The notes below the pieces were generated by a model. It was not told the DNA's origin and did not search any database. It saw only the letters and a program-made list of their open reading frames with translations. From an uncultured Mycoplasmatota bacterium (GTDB lineage Bacteria > Bacillota_I > Bacilli_A > Mycoplasmatales > Mycoplasmoidaceae), in assembly GCA_949500635.1 (NCBI GenBank), contig CATAWQ010000002.1:1-30323 (forward strand): DNA of 30,323 bases. The letters run 5' to 3'. The position numbers and the translations under genes were made by a program. The stretch's first letter is position 1, and every line of letters begins with the position of its first letter. This document shows positions 8,466 through 18,213 of the stretch, piece after piece.

Positions 8466-10604
8466 ATGGAAATTTTTAATAAAGATTGTCTTATTTTAGA
8501 TGCTGATGTAAAAACCCAAAAAGAAGCTTTTGAGTTAATTGCAAATACAGCTAAAAAACAAGGCATAGTAACCGATGCTAAGAATCTTGTTAATGGATTG
8601 ATTAAAAGAGAAAAAGTATCAACTACAGGAATGAAAAAATCATTCGCAATTCCTCATGCGATGAACGCTGATATCAAAAAACCAGCAATTATTGCTGTAA
8701 GGTTTAAAAAAGGTGTTAATTGAAAAGCTTTCGATAAAAAACCAGTTAAGTTTGCAATTGCTTTATTAATTCCTGAAAAGAATCTTTCAGATCTTCATAT
8801 GGAATATCTTGCAAGAATATCTACTGCATTAATGGATGAAACTATTTGTGATAGACTATTAACATTAAAGAACAAAAATGACATATATGATATTGTTGCT
8901 ACAGCAATTGATGTTGATAATAAAGACATTTCTACAATTAAATCTTCAACTAAAAGAGCAAAAGCTGAAAAAGCAGATGCTTGAGCAGACCACAAAGGGT
9001 CAAGACCACTAATTGTTGGTGTTACTGCTTGTGCAACGGGTATCGCACACACATTTATGGCCAGAGAAGCTTTAGAAAAATGCTCAGACAAGTTAGGATA
9101 TGAAATTCATATTGAAACTCAAGGTCAAAATGGTCGTGAACATGCATTATCAGATGATTTAATAAAACGTGCAGAAGTAGTTATTATTGCTGCTGATATT
9201 TCAGTAGATACTGAAATGTTTGCTAATAAGAAAATTTATTTCTGTGACACAAATGCAGCAATCAACAATCCAGAAAGAACTATAAAAAATGCTCTATCAC
9301 ATGCAACTTTAAATGGACAAGCTAATCTTAAAACAGCAACTCCATCAATGAAAGATGATTCTGGATTACAATTTAAACAAACTGGTAAGAAATTTGATAA
9401 ATTTATGAAACCATTCTTATCAGGTGTATCACATATGATTCCAGTATTAGTATTCTCAGGAATTGTATATGCTTTATTAAATGCTGTTAGTATGATTCCG
9501 GGAGTTGATATTTCTGAAAAATCAACCATGTGATATGCATTGCAAGCTGCAAATGTTGGATTTTTATTATTTACAGGAATTATGGGTGCATATATAGCTG
9601 AAGCAATTGGTGGCAGACCAGCGTTTGCTCCTGGATTAATTGCGACAACGGTTGCATCAAGTCCTCAACTATATTACTTCTGAAAAGGTATTCCTTCATC
9701 AATTAGTTATCATTCTCATGGTGCTACTGTTGAAATTTCAGGAATTAGTTTAGCTATTTTTGCAGCAATAATTATGGGGTTTGCTGCTGGATATCTAGTT
9801 AAATGAGTTAATTCGTGAAAAATTAAACCTATATTTAGGACAATTATGTCAATTATTTTTATTCCAGTAGTTGTAACATCTGTATTAGTATTCCCATTCG
9901 TTTTCTTATTGTCTGGTATATTAGGATGTTTCATGAATTACTTTGCTTATGGATTAGCGATAGCTGGCAGCATTCAGGGTGTTAATTTTTTAATTGGATT
10001 CATTCTTGGTGCTATGGTTGGTTTTGATATGGGTGGACCTATTAATAAAATTGCCGTTGCAACAGGTACATGTTTAATTCAAGTTGATCCAAGATTAATG
10101 GGTGCATGTGCAGCAGCCATTCCAGTAGCTCCATTAGGTTGTGGATTAGCAACATTATTATTTAGAAAGGTATTTAATGATGATGAAAGAAAAATTGGTG
10201 TTACTGCATTAGCATTAGGATCAATGGGTATTTCAGAAGGCGCTATCCCAATGTTTTCAAAAAATCCAAAACAAACAATGATTGCTAATGTTATAGGTTC
10301 AGCAATTGCTGGAGGATTGGCATTTTGTTTCTTTTGTGGCGGACACGTTGCTATGTGAGGTGGACCATTAATTGCATTATTCTTAGGAGTGTATGCTGAT
10401 CCAGGACAAATTAATGTTTATATTCCATCTATATTTGGTGGTAGTGATGATACGCCATTAAAATATATTTCAATTCTTTGATATTTCCTTGCAATTGGAA
10501 TAGGAACATTAGTTCAAATGTTTATCTATGCATCATTAATTGGTAGAGATCGTAATTTTAGAATGTGTTTTTTACCAAAAAAACCAACTAAAGCAAAAAG
10601 ATAA
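8466..10604 (+). CDS. fruA: Fructose-specific PTS permease, IIABC
   Basis: This 712-aa multidomain permease imports fructose and phosphorylates it to fructose 1-phosphate. IIA domain: residues 1-150, with phospho-His64 in SFAIPHAM. IIB domain: ~180-285, with phospho-Cys189 in GVTACATGIAHTFMA. IIC domain: ~315-700, about nine TM segments, with AIGGRPAFAPG, GFDMGGPINKIA, and GSMGISEGAIP. Domain order A-B-C is that of mollicute FruA. At least nine UGA codons are read as Trp. No fruK or regulator adjoins it; the upstream neighbour is nfo and a strong terminator follows, so 1-phosphofructokinase must be elsewhere. Confidence 0.96.
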
Positions 10605-10650
10605 TTAATAGTTAATAAAAAACACAAAATAAACTAATAATATTGTTATT

Positions 10651-10680
10651 AAAAAAAGACCAAAAATCTGGTCTTTTTTT
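10651..10680. terminator. Strong bidirectional terminator after fruA
   Basis: A 12-bp perfect stem (AAAAAAAGACCA, 10651-10662, with TGGTCTTTTTTT, 10669-10680) and a 6-nt loop. The T run on the plus strand ends the rplU-fruA transcript, and the A run gives a T run on the minus strand for the lipoprotein gene arriving from the right. Confidence 0.9.
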
Positions 10681-10916
10681 AATAAAATTAATTATTATGC
10701 TAGGTAGTGTTTCTAGTTTTATTTTAAGAATTGTTTTTTAAGTCATATCATTAATACTTATACACTAACACAAATTTTTGTATAGTCGAACAGCATTATA
10801 TTTTGATAAATTTATATGATTATTCTATGTATTAAAACTCTTTTTTAATAAATTTAAAAATAAATAAAAATATAACAAAGAAATGGTATGTGTTTTTAAA
10901 TTAAGCTAAATAATTA
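10681..10916. other. Intergenic region between convergent fruA and lipoprotein gene
   Basis: 236 bp of A/T-rich sequence between the fruA terminator and the lipoprotein stop. No reading frame of note, tRNA or clear hairpin was seen. Confidence 0.6.
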
Positions 10917-11825
10917 TTAATCAATATATGTTCAACCACTAGATGGGAAATCACCTTTAGTTTTTATTCAAGTTAACAATTGTTCTGAACTAGCAACTAA
11001 TGTATTTAAAGATCTAACTGTTCCTGTAGGTGAGATATCATCGAATGCATTTGTATCAATATTTATATTGCTTGAGTATTGATTAGGTAAATCTCAAGCA
11101 ATATAGTTTAATGATTCAGATCTATTAAAAGCAAATTGACCGATTGAATTTAAACTATTTGGAAAAGTTATAGAAGCTAATTTTGCACATTCATAAAAAG
11201 CAAATTGAGCAATTGAATTTAAACTATTTGGAAAAGTTATAGAAGTTAATGATGAACATTGAAAAAAAGCAAAATCACCAATTGAATTTAAACTATTTGG
11301 AAAAGTTACAGAAGTTAATGATGCACAACGATAAAAAGCTTGATAGCCAATTGAAGATAGTTTTGTACAATTAGATAGATCTATTGAAGTAAATGCAGCA
11401 CATTCACAAAAAGCAGAATCAGCAATTAATTCCAAGCTATTTGGTAAAGATGTAGAAGTTATTGAAAAACAATCACTAAATGCAAATTCACCAATCGAAG
11501 AGCAATTAGATCCATCAGCAAAAGTTAAATTCTTAACATATGATGGTATTTTTGTTTTTTCACCATCAAAAAAAGCATAATGATCAATACCTATTACACT
11601 AGCAGGGATTTCCATAGTGTCACAAATACGACGATATTTTGATAGATCTATATCACTCTTGAATCCTTTTAATACATTATTTTCTATATCATAAACTTCA
11701 TCTGGCAATGGATTTAATTTAACAGATGATGACCCACAACTTGTAGCTATAAATGGAATTGATGTTGCAAACCCAATTCCAGATGTAATACATAAAACAG
11801 TTTTTAGTAATTTTTTATTTTTCAT
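10917..11825 (-). CDS. BspA-like leucine-rich-repeat surface lipoprotein
   Basis: The 302-aa product has a lipoprotein signal (basic start, hydrophobic core, lipobox ATSC with Cys30) and should be anchored on the outer face of the membrane. Residues ~75-240 hold about seven 23-residue Treponema-type LRRs of the form LTSITFPNSLNSIGDFAF, characteristic of BspA-like proteins, known as adhesins or binding proteins in several host-associated organisms. The C-terminal ~60 residues (DDISPTGTVRSLNTL...) follow an in-frame UGA and are not LRR. The ribosome binding site AGGAG precedes ATG. It lies after dnaG, where many mollicutes have rpoD. Three repeats are almost identical at DNA level. Confidence 0.9.
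11143..11349. repeat. 69-bp tandem repeats coding LRR units
   Basis: The string ATTGAATTTAAACTATTTGG starts at 11143, 11212 and 11281, exactly 69 bp (23 codons) apart, and is followed each time by a nearly identical AAAAGTTAYAGAAG. The DNA identity between these units is clearly higher than for the outer LRRs, indicating recent duplication or gene conversion and a potential for copy-number change by recombination. Confidence 0.85.
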
Positions 11826-11918
11826 ATTTTTCTCCTATTTATATATTTATAACCATTTTTAAATAAATTTAAAAAAGAAACAACCAAAATTATTTATGGG
11901 ATACTAAGCAAAGTTTGC

Positions 11919-13871
11919 TTATTTTTTTGATAATTTATTAAGTTCAATTAGTTCTTTTAGTTTGTTATCACGTTGAAGGTAATTGCATAATAACAATTCC
12001 TTAATATCCTTGAACTGTGTAATCTCTTTTTTATTCTTGCGAAGAGTTGACAATAAATTATTGTATAGATTATCATTCCGTTTTTGATTACCATTTGCAG
12101 TGAATTCTTCATCTTTTAAAATGATATTAATTAGGTGTTTGTCTAAATGATCAAGGTTGTTTTTAATGTAATTTTCGTATAGATCCTTCGTTACTTTTCC
12201 TTCTTTTTCATAAAGATAATAGACAATATTAAGTAATTTAACTTCTAATGATGAACCCAAAACATTACCAAACATCAAATCTATATTGAATGCTTTGTTA
12301 ATGTAATTATTATGGGCAATTAAAAATGATGTAATTTTACAAACAGTATATGTAAATTTGTCTAGCAATATTTTAGTTGTTAAATTCAAAAAATCTTTAG
12401 AAATAGTATATGCATCTCTTAATGTTTTCTTTTCTATAAGTTCAGACTGTTCTTCTTCAATGTTAAAATTATCTGACTTTCTAGAAGTGTTATAGTTTCT
12501 AATATATTGCTTGTTATGAAATAAACGATCATTTTTATTGGTTTCATCTAACTTAGCTTGGAGATCATTCATATGAATTCCTGATAACTCAGAAATTAAT
12601 TCAAAATGTTTTGTTCTTAAAAGAATATCGCCATATTCTCTAATTTCTTTAAGAAGAAAATTGACATTAGTTTGCACTTCATCTAATGATTTTTTTTTAG
12701 ATAATTTTAATTTAATTAAAAATGAAATAAAATCAATTCTATTATTAATGATACAATCAATTGCTTCTCTTCCTTGAAGTTGCATTAATTCATCTACATC
12801 TTTTATTTTTTTATCATAATCACCAATGACATATACATTAAAACCATTACCCATTAATTTTCTACCATTTTCAACTGTTGCCAATTCACCAGCAGCATCA
12901 TTATCAAAACATAATATTATTGTGTCTAATTCTAATGAATTAAGAAGAGTTAAATGTTTATCAGTTAAAGAAGTCCCCATTGTTGCTACAACGTTTTTGT
13001 GGTTGCAATTATGCAAGGCAATTGCATCCATGAATCCTTCAACAATAATAATTCTTTTGTCATTTAATTCCTTAACTCTATTAAAGTTAAATAATAAGTT
13101 TCCTTTAGAGAAGACCTTAGTAGAACCAGTATTTAAATATTTAGGAGAATTATTTTTGGTGGTTCTGCCACTAAATCCAACAATGTAGTTATTGTTATCA
13201 TAAATAGGAATAGTAATTCTATTTATTAAGAAGTCTAGTGGTTTTTGATTTTCGTTTAAATAAATTATTCCGGCATCACATAATTCTTTTTCATTTCATG
13301 TTATAGTAGCGTCTCTTGAAGAACCTAAGAAGTTATCTTTATTAGTCAAAATTTTATAAATTAAATCTTCTTCACTTGGTGCATAACCAAATTCAAAATA
13401 TTTAATAGTATCAATACTTAAGTTTCTATTTTTAGTTAAATAATCTAAAAATTCTTTGTTAACATTATCCATTAAAAATGATTTATATAAGTCATTAGTG
13501 TAAGAATTAGCTTCTACTAAGCGTTTAATTTCAGGATTTAAAAAAGAATGAGAATTATTTAAAAAACTTAACTTATTTAAATCATATCCTTCAATAATAG
13601 CAACTTCTTTAACAGCTTCTAAAAAAGATATTTTTTTATATTTTTGAATAAATGTAAAAACATTACCTTTATTACCACAAACAAAACATTTTCAAATTTT
13701 TTTGGATGGCGAGACAACCAATGAAGGATTGTGATCTGCGTGGAAAGGACATACACCAAAATAGTTAGCTCCTCTTCTTGATAATTTTATGTATTTACCA
13801 ATTATAGAAACTATATCTGCTTTCTTTTTGATTTCATCAATTTGGTTAAAATCTATTTTATTTTGAGACAT
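11919..13871 (-). CDS. dnaG: DNA primase
   Basis: DnaG makes RNA primers at the replication fork. The 650-aa product has the CHC2 zinc finger (Cys41, His44, Cys62, Cys65), then the RNA-polymerase core domain, and a TOPRIM domain with EGFMD (Glu278) and CFDNDAAG (Asp323, Asp325). The C-terminal ~230 residues, the helicase-interacting part, are divergent. The start at 13871 (MSQNKIDF) matches the usual DnaG N-terminus; a further in-frame ATG at 13931 would extend 20 residues into glyS and is less likely. It overlaps glyS by 14 bp, the conserved glyS-dnaG pairing. A 17-bp palindrome (11905-11921) overlaps the stop. Confidence 0.94.
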
Positions 13872-15234
13872 ATTCTTGAATATATTTGACAATATGGGAA
13901 ATTTTAATTCTCTCTTGTTGCATAGAATCACGATGCCTAATAGTTACATCTTGTTTTTCTAAAGAATCAAAATCGAAAGTTATGCAAATAGGTGTACCAA
14001 TAGCATCTTGTCTACGGTATCGTTTTCCGATTGATCCAGATGTGTCAAATGTTGCACTAATAGAAGCATCTAACAATTTATTGAATATATTTTTAGATTC
14101 TTCATTTAATTTGTTGGTTAATGGTAAAACAGCGACTTTGTAAGGTGCTAATTCAAACGGAAGTTTCAAAACATCTCTCGAATCATTTTCTAATTGTTCT
14201 ATTTCATAAAAATTTGAAATGATAGCATAGAATAAACGTTCGACACCAACTGATGGTTCAATAACATATGGAATGTATTTCTCGTTTGTTTTAGGATCTA
14301 AATACATTAAATTAACTTTTGATTCGTTCATATGTGAACGTAAATCAAAATCTGTTCTATTAGCTATTCCTCACAGTTCTCCAAAACCATGTGGAAAATT
14401 AAATTCAAAATCTACTGTTCTCTTTGAATAATGTGATAAATCATCCTTTGGATGTTCATACATTCTAATATTGTTTTTAGATAATTTAATAGTATTGAAT
14501 AAAAAGTTTTCAATTCTCTTTAATCATATTTCAAAATCTTGTTCAGATTGGCTCGGAATACAGAAATATTCAAGTTCCATTTGCTCAAACTCTTTTGTTC
14601 TAAAAATAAAATTTCCTGGAGTAATTTCATTTCTAAATGCTTTTCCGATTTGACCAATACCAAATGGAATTTTCATTCTTGCTGTTCTTTGAACATTAAC
14701 AAAATTAATAAATATTCCTTGTGCTGTTTCTGGACGTAAATAAAGTGTTGAAGTAGAGTCTTCTGTAACTCCTTGAAAAGTTTTAAACATTAAGTTAAAT
14801 CTTCTTATATCAGTTCAATTAGTTGATCCACAAATTGGACACTTAATATTATTTTTTTTAATGATATTAATTAATTCTTCAAATGAAGTATTATCGCTAA
14901 CAATAATATCAGGGTATTGTTCAGAGATTAATTTGTCTGCACGAAATCTTGCTTTGCATTTCTTACAATCAATTAATGGATCACTAAAATTAGATAGGTG
15001 GCCTGAAGCTTTTCATACCTTTGGATTTAAGATTATAGATGAATCTAATCCAACAACATTTGATTGCTTAGTAATAAATTCCCTTCACCAAAGAGATTTG
15101 ATGTTGTTTTTTAGTAATACACCCAATGGTCCGTAGTCCCAAGCATTAGCTAAACCATTATAGATTTCGCTAGATTGAAAAACAAATCCATAATTTTTTA
15201 AGTAATTTACTAATTGTTCTTGAGTATGTTTCAT
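13858..15234 (-). CDS. glyS: Glycyl-tRNA synthetase, homodimeric type
   Basis: This 458-aa class II synthetase is the eukaryote/Gram-positive-like homodimer form. N-terminal WDYGPLG, zinc-ribbon-like pairs CKKC (90-93) and CPIC (132-135), LRPETAQGIF, motif 2 (FRNEITPGNFIFRTKEFEQME), and motif 3 PSVGVERLF are visible. A C-terminal anticodon-binding domain starts around residue 355. ATG at 15234 is preceded by AGGTG as ribosome binding site. It shares a 41-bp divergent promoter gap with manA, so a T-box leader is excluded by space. Confidence 0.95.
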
Positions 15235-15275
15235 AAAGCACCTGTATGTAAAATATAATATAAAATATTATATAT
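15235..15275. promoter_or_regulatory. Overlapping divergent promoters of glyS and manA
   Basis: Only 41 bp separate the two starts. TATAAT occurs on the plus strand at 15254-15259 (manA, predicted leader about 10 nt) and on the minus strand at 15267-15272 (glyS, leader about 26 nt including AGGTG). The -10 boxes are only eight bases apart, so the two promoters probably exclude each other. Clear -35 boxes are not seen. Confidence 0.55.
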
Positions 15276-16181
15276 ATGCAAATCATTTTCTTAAAACCCT
15301 ATTTTAATGAAAAAATATGAGGAGGGACTAAGTTAGCTAGTTTTGGTTATTCATTACCAAGTAAACATATAGGAGAGGCATGAGTGGTCAGTGGGTATAA
15401 AAATAAATCTTCTATTATCTTGAATGGTAAATATAAGGGTAAAAATTTATATTTTTTATATCATAAACATCCAGAATTATTCAATAACCCAAGTACAGAT
15501 GAATATCCATTAATGGTTAAATTACTTGATTGTAATGATAAATTAAGTGTTCAAGTACACCCCAAAGATAGATATGCTAAAAAGCATTACAATGAATTTG
15601 GTAAAAATGAATGTTGATACTTTTTGGGCGCCAAGAGGAATGCCAACATTATTTATGGTCACACAGCTAAATCCAAAAAACAACTTACAAATTTAGTTAA
15701 ACAAGGTAACTGAAAAAAATTATTAAAAAATAAAAAAGTAGAAAAAGATGGATTTGTTTATGTGCCAACTGGTACAATTCATGGATTAAATTCCGGATTA
15801 TTAGTTTATGAACTACAACAATCATCAGACATTACTTTTAGATTGTATGACTATGAGCGTCAAAAATTAGATCCTTCTAGAAAATTACACATTAATGAAT
15901 CACTAGATAACATTGATGTTCCGTTTAAAACGCCTAAATTTAAGTGTGATAAAGACACTATTATTAAAACTAAAGCATTTGTATTAAAAAAAATTAATAA
16001 TATTAACAAAAAAACATATAGCTACAAAAAAGCAAAGTGACTACAACTTACAGTAATAGGAGGAAAGGGAACGATTAACGAAGTACCGATTAAAAAGGGC
16101 GATTCTTTCTTACTTGTAGGTAAGCAAGAAAAGTTTACTTTGCAAGGAAAAATACAAATTTTGTTAAGTTATACTAACTAG
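15276..16181 (+). CDS. manA: Mannose-6-phosphate isomerase, class I
   Basis: ManA interconverts mannose 6-phosphate and fructose 6-phosphate. The 301-aa product has the zinc ligands of the type I (cupin) enzyme: Gln93 and His95 in SVQVHPKD, Glu112 in NECWYFLG, and His169 in PTGTIHGL; IWGGTKLASFG and GEAWVVSG near the N-terminus also fit short Firmicutes-type ManA. Several UGA codons are Trp. It has no obvious ribosome binding site and a very short predicted leader. Its 3' end overlaps the convergent ispH gene by 18 bp. It may supply mannose or fructose phosphates for glycolysis or for glycan synthesis. Confidence 0.93.
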
Positions 16182-17003
16182 TTTATTGTAAATTTTTTTA
16201 TATAATAATTTTGGGGTTGATGCACCCGTACATATACCAACATTTTTTATATTTTTAAAATTTATTTTTTCTAATTGCTTTACTGTCTGAATCAAGTAAG
16301 ATTTTTTATTTTTTTTCTTTGCAATATTTACTAATTCATTAGAGTTGTTTGAGTTCTTATCTCCAATAACAATTAACATATCAATTTTATTTAAAGATTT
16401 GATAACATTAGACTGTCTTTTAATAATTTCTGGACAACATCCAGAAATAAATTCATATGAATTTTTTGGTAATTTTTTTAAGTTTTTATTAATTATTTCT
16501 AAAGTTAAAGTAGTTTGATTTGTGATAAAATTTTTCTTACCAGTTAAAATAATTTTCTTTTTTGATTTTGATTCAATTAGTTTAGTTTTTTTGTTGTTTG
16601 ATAAAAAGGCTTTTGTTTCTTGATGATTTGATGAACCGATAAAATAAGTTTTATATCCTTGAGATAGCTTAGAATTTATTTTTGATTGATTAGCTTTGAT
16701 AAATTTACACGTAAAATCTACATATTTTATATGTCTTTTAACTATTTCATTGATTAAATCTTTTGTAGATCCATGGGCCTGTAACAATAATAATGAATTA
16801 TTTTTATCTTTAATTTCATTAAGATTTTTAATAATTTTTATTTTATATTTTTTTAATAAATTATTAGAATATTTGTTGTGAACTAATTCTTTAAAACAAT
16901 AAAAATTTGTATTCGGATTTTCTTTAACAATTTGTTTTAATTTATTAAAAATTTCTTGAATTCCATTGCACCATCCGACAATAGGAATACTAATTACTTT
17001 CAT
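16164..17003 (-). CDS. ispH: IspH (4-hydroxy-3-methylbut-2-enyl diphosphate reductase) homologue
   Basis: IspH (LytB) is the 4Fe-4S enzyme of the last step of the MEP isoprenoid pathway. The 279-aa product is divergent and Lys-rich but keeps the key positions: iron ligands Cys12 (GWCNGI), Cys99 (FTCKF) and Cys190 (GCCPEIIKRQ); His42 (LVHN), His77 (AHG), His127 and Glu129 (NHQE); NQTTLT; KNSNNSNEL; and GASTP. It is slightly shorter than E. coli IspH (316 aa), lacking the C-terminal tail. GFC is changed to GWC and TAGAS to CTGAS. The start overlaps the upstream gene by 14 bp. No other MEP gene is in the window. Confidence 0.88.
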   Translation of the reverse strand: MKVISIPIVGWCNGIQEIFNKLKQIVKENPNTNFYCFKELVHNKYSNNLLKKYKIKIIKNLNEIKDKNNSLLLLQAHGSTKDLINEIVKRHIKYVDFTCKFIKANQSKINSKLSQGYKTYFIGSSNHQETKAFLSNNKKTKLIESKSKKKIILTGKKNFITNQTTLTLEIINKNLKKLPKNSYEFISGCCPEIIKRQSNVIKSLNKIDMLIVIGDKNSNNSNELVNIAKKKNKKSYLIQTVKQLEKINFKNIKNVGICTGASTPKLLYKKIYNKLVSIT

Positions 17004-17631
17004 ACATTTTTAAAATATATGCTATATCTTTTTTAATGTGTGAAGCTAATTGAGAGGCCGCAAATTCATTTGCTGCAAAATAAAAATCATTCCTTAATAA
17101 ATATAATTTTCCTTTATTTAAATTAATTGTATGATATAAAATGTTTTTATCATCATTCGTGACATCGATAATATTATTTTCATTTTTTTGGATTTGCAAT
17201 AAATGTTCATCTATTTTTATATAGAATTTTTTAGAAAAATATTCACACATAAATACTGTCGGTTCTTCAGTTTCAGACATTTTGAAACCTTCATAATTGT
17301 CTGAACACAAGACATAATATTTAGATTGTCATTCTGCATAACGTTTTTGAATAAAATTTTTGATTTTGATTGTTCTATATCAAGAACTAAATGCTAAGAT
17401 CAGCACAGGAAGAATTAGTAAAATTATTGCAGAAGAAATCAATCCAATAAATACATTATGATTTTCCTCATAAAAACAAGAAAATAAAACCAAAACAATA
17501 GCAATAAATAACAATGAAAGTATCAAAATAGAAGAGATCATTCTTCCCACTTGTATTTTTCTATAGAAGTCTTTTGAATATAGAATATTCTTAATTTCTT
17601 CTTTTGATTCAGTTTCGTTGTAATTTGGCAT
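16990..17631 (-). CDS. Hypothetical protein with two TM segments (213 aa)
   Basis: Not recognised. UGA as Trp joins what would otherwise look like two frames into one 213-aa protein. A charged N-terminus (residues 1-28) is followed by two hydrophobic segments (about 30-52 and 60-82), and a C-terminal cytoplasmic domain of ~130 residues rich in Lys, Tyr and Phe. The order suggests a membrane-anchored cytoplasmic domain. It starts one base after the stop of the 171-aa gene and overlaps ispH by 14 bp, so the three form an operon; no functional link to isoprenoids is evident. Confidence 0.75.
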
Positions 17632-17632
17632 A

Positions 17633-18148
17633 CTAGATTGTTATTTCAAATGATGAAAGATCAGCAATATTTAATAAATATTTTCATGGATATTTATTGT
17701 ATTTAAATTTAATAGAACCCAACAAAGAATAGTAATATTGAGCAGTTAATTTAATTTCGTCATTATAAGGTCACATAGTCGATTTATATTCATTTTTAAT
17801 TTTTTGATAAGTATTATTAAAAATAATAATTGATCCAATTTGATCCATTAGCGAATTTACCTCACAAAAGTTATTTTCAGTAATTTTCACAAATGCAGAC
17901 GAGATAAATAAATCATTAATTTTTAATGTTTCAAGATTTTTATTATTAGAGTAGATAGATCTTAATTTTTCCTGTTTTTGCTTAACAATGTTTAATAAGT
18001 TTTTTTTATATCATGATAAAACTGCTAATTTTCTTTCTAAATATTTTTCTTTTGAGTGTTTTTTAAACAAAAAAATGACTAAGAAAAAAGATAAAATATA
18101 TTTTATCCTTGATTTTATACGAGTAGATTTTTTGTTTTTTTCCACCAT
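17633..18148 (-). CDS. Hypothetical protein with one N-terminal TM segment (171 aa)
   Basis: Not recognised. A strongly basic start (KNKKSTRIKSRIK) is followed by a short hydrophobic stretch (about residues 16-29), then a charged, helical region (Lys/Glu-rich, ~30-70), and a C-terminal globular part with several Tyr/Trp. It looks like a signal-anchored protein. TATAAT on the minus strand (18163-18168) lies 15 bp upstream of ATG, so this gene probably heads the transcript that includes the 213-aa gene and ispH. Three UGA codons are read as Trp. Confidence 0.7.
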
Positions 18149-18213
18149 ATATAATATTTAATATTATATTAGTTATAATAGATATTCATAGTTAAAAGTA
18201 TTTATAGATTATT
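18149..18213. promoter_or_regulatory. Divergent promoters for the ispH operon and ileS
   Basis: In 65 bp there are TATAAT boxes on both strands: minus 18163-18168 and plus 18174-18179. The plus-strand box predicts a transcription start near 18186 and an ileS leader of about 28 nt without a ribosome binding site. This excludes the T-box riboswitch that commonly controls ileS in Firmicutes. Confidence 0.55.

Noticed and set aside
8795..9091. Minus-strand open frame of 98 codons inside fruA
   Set aside because: Shadow of the conserved IIA/IIB coding sequence.
11905..11921. 17-bp palindrome TAAGCAAAGTTTGCTTA at the dnaG stop as its terminator
   Set aside because: Its T run lies on the plus strand, where no gene arrives. 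On the minus strand it is followed by non-T sequence, and the loop is only one base unless the stem is shortened.
12826..13188. Plus-strand open frame of 120 codons inside dnaG
   Set aside because: Antisense shadow of the TOPRIM region; no supporting signals.
17310..17380. Two separate small genes within 16990-17631
   Set aside because: The frames are identical and joined only through UGA codons, which are Trp here; it is one gene of 213 aa.
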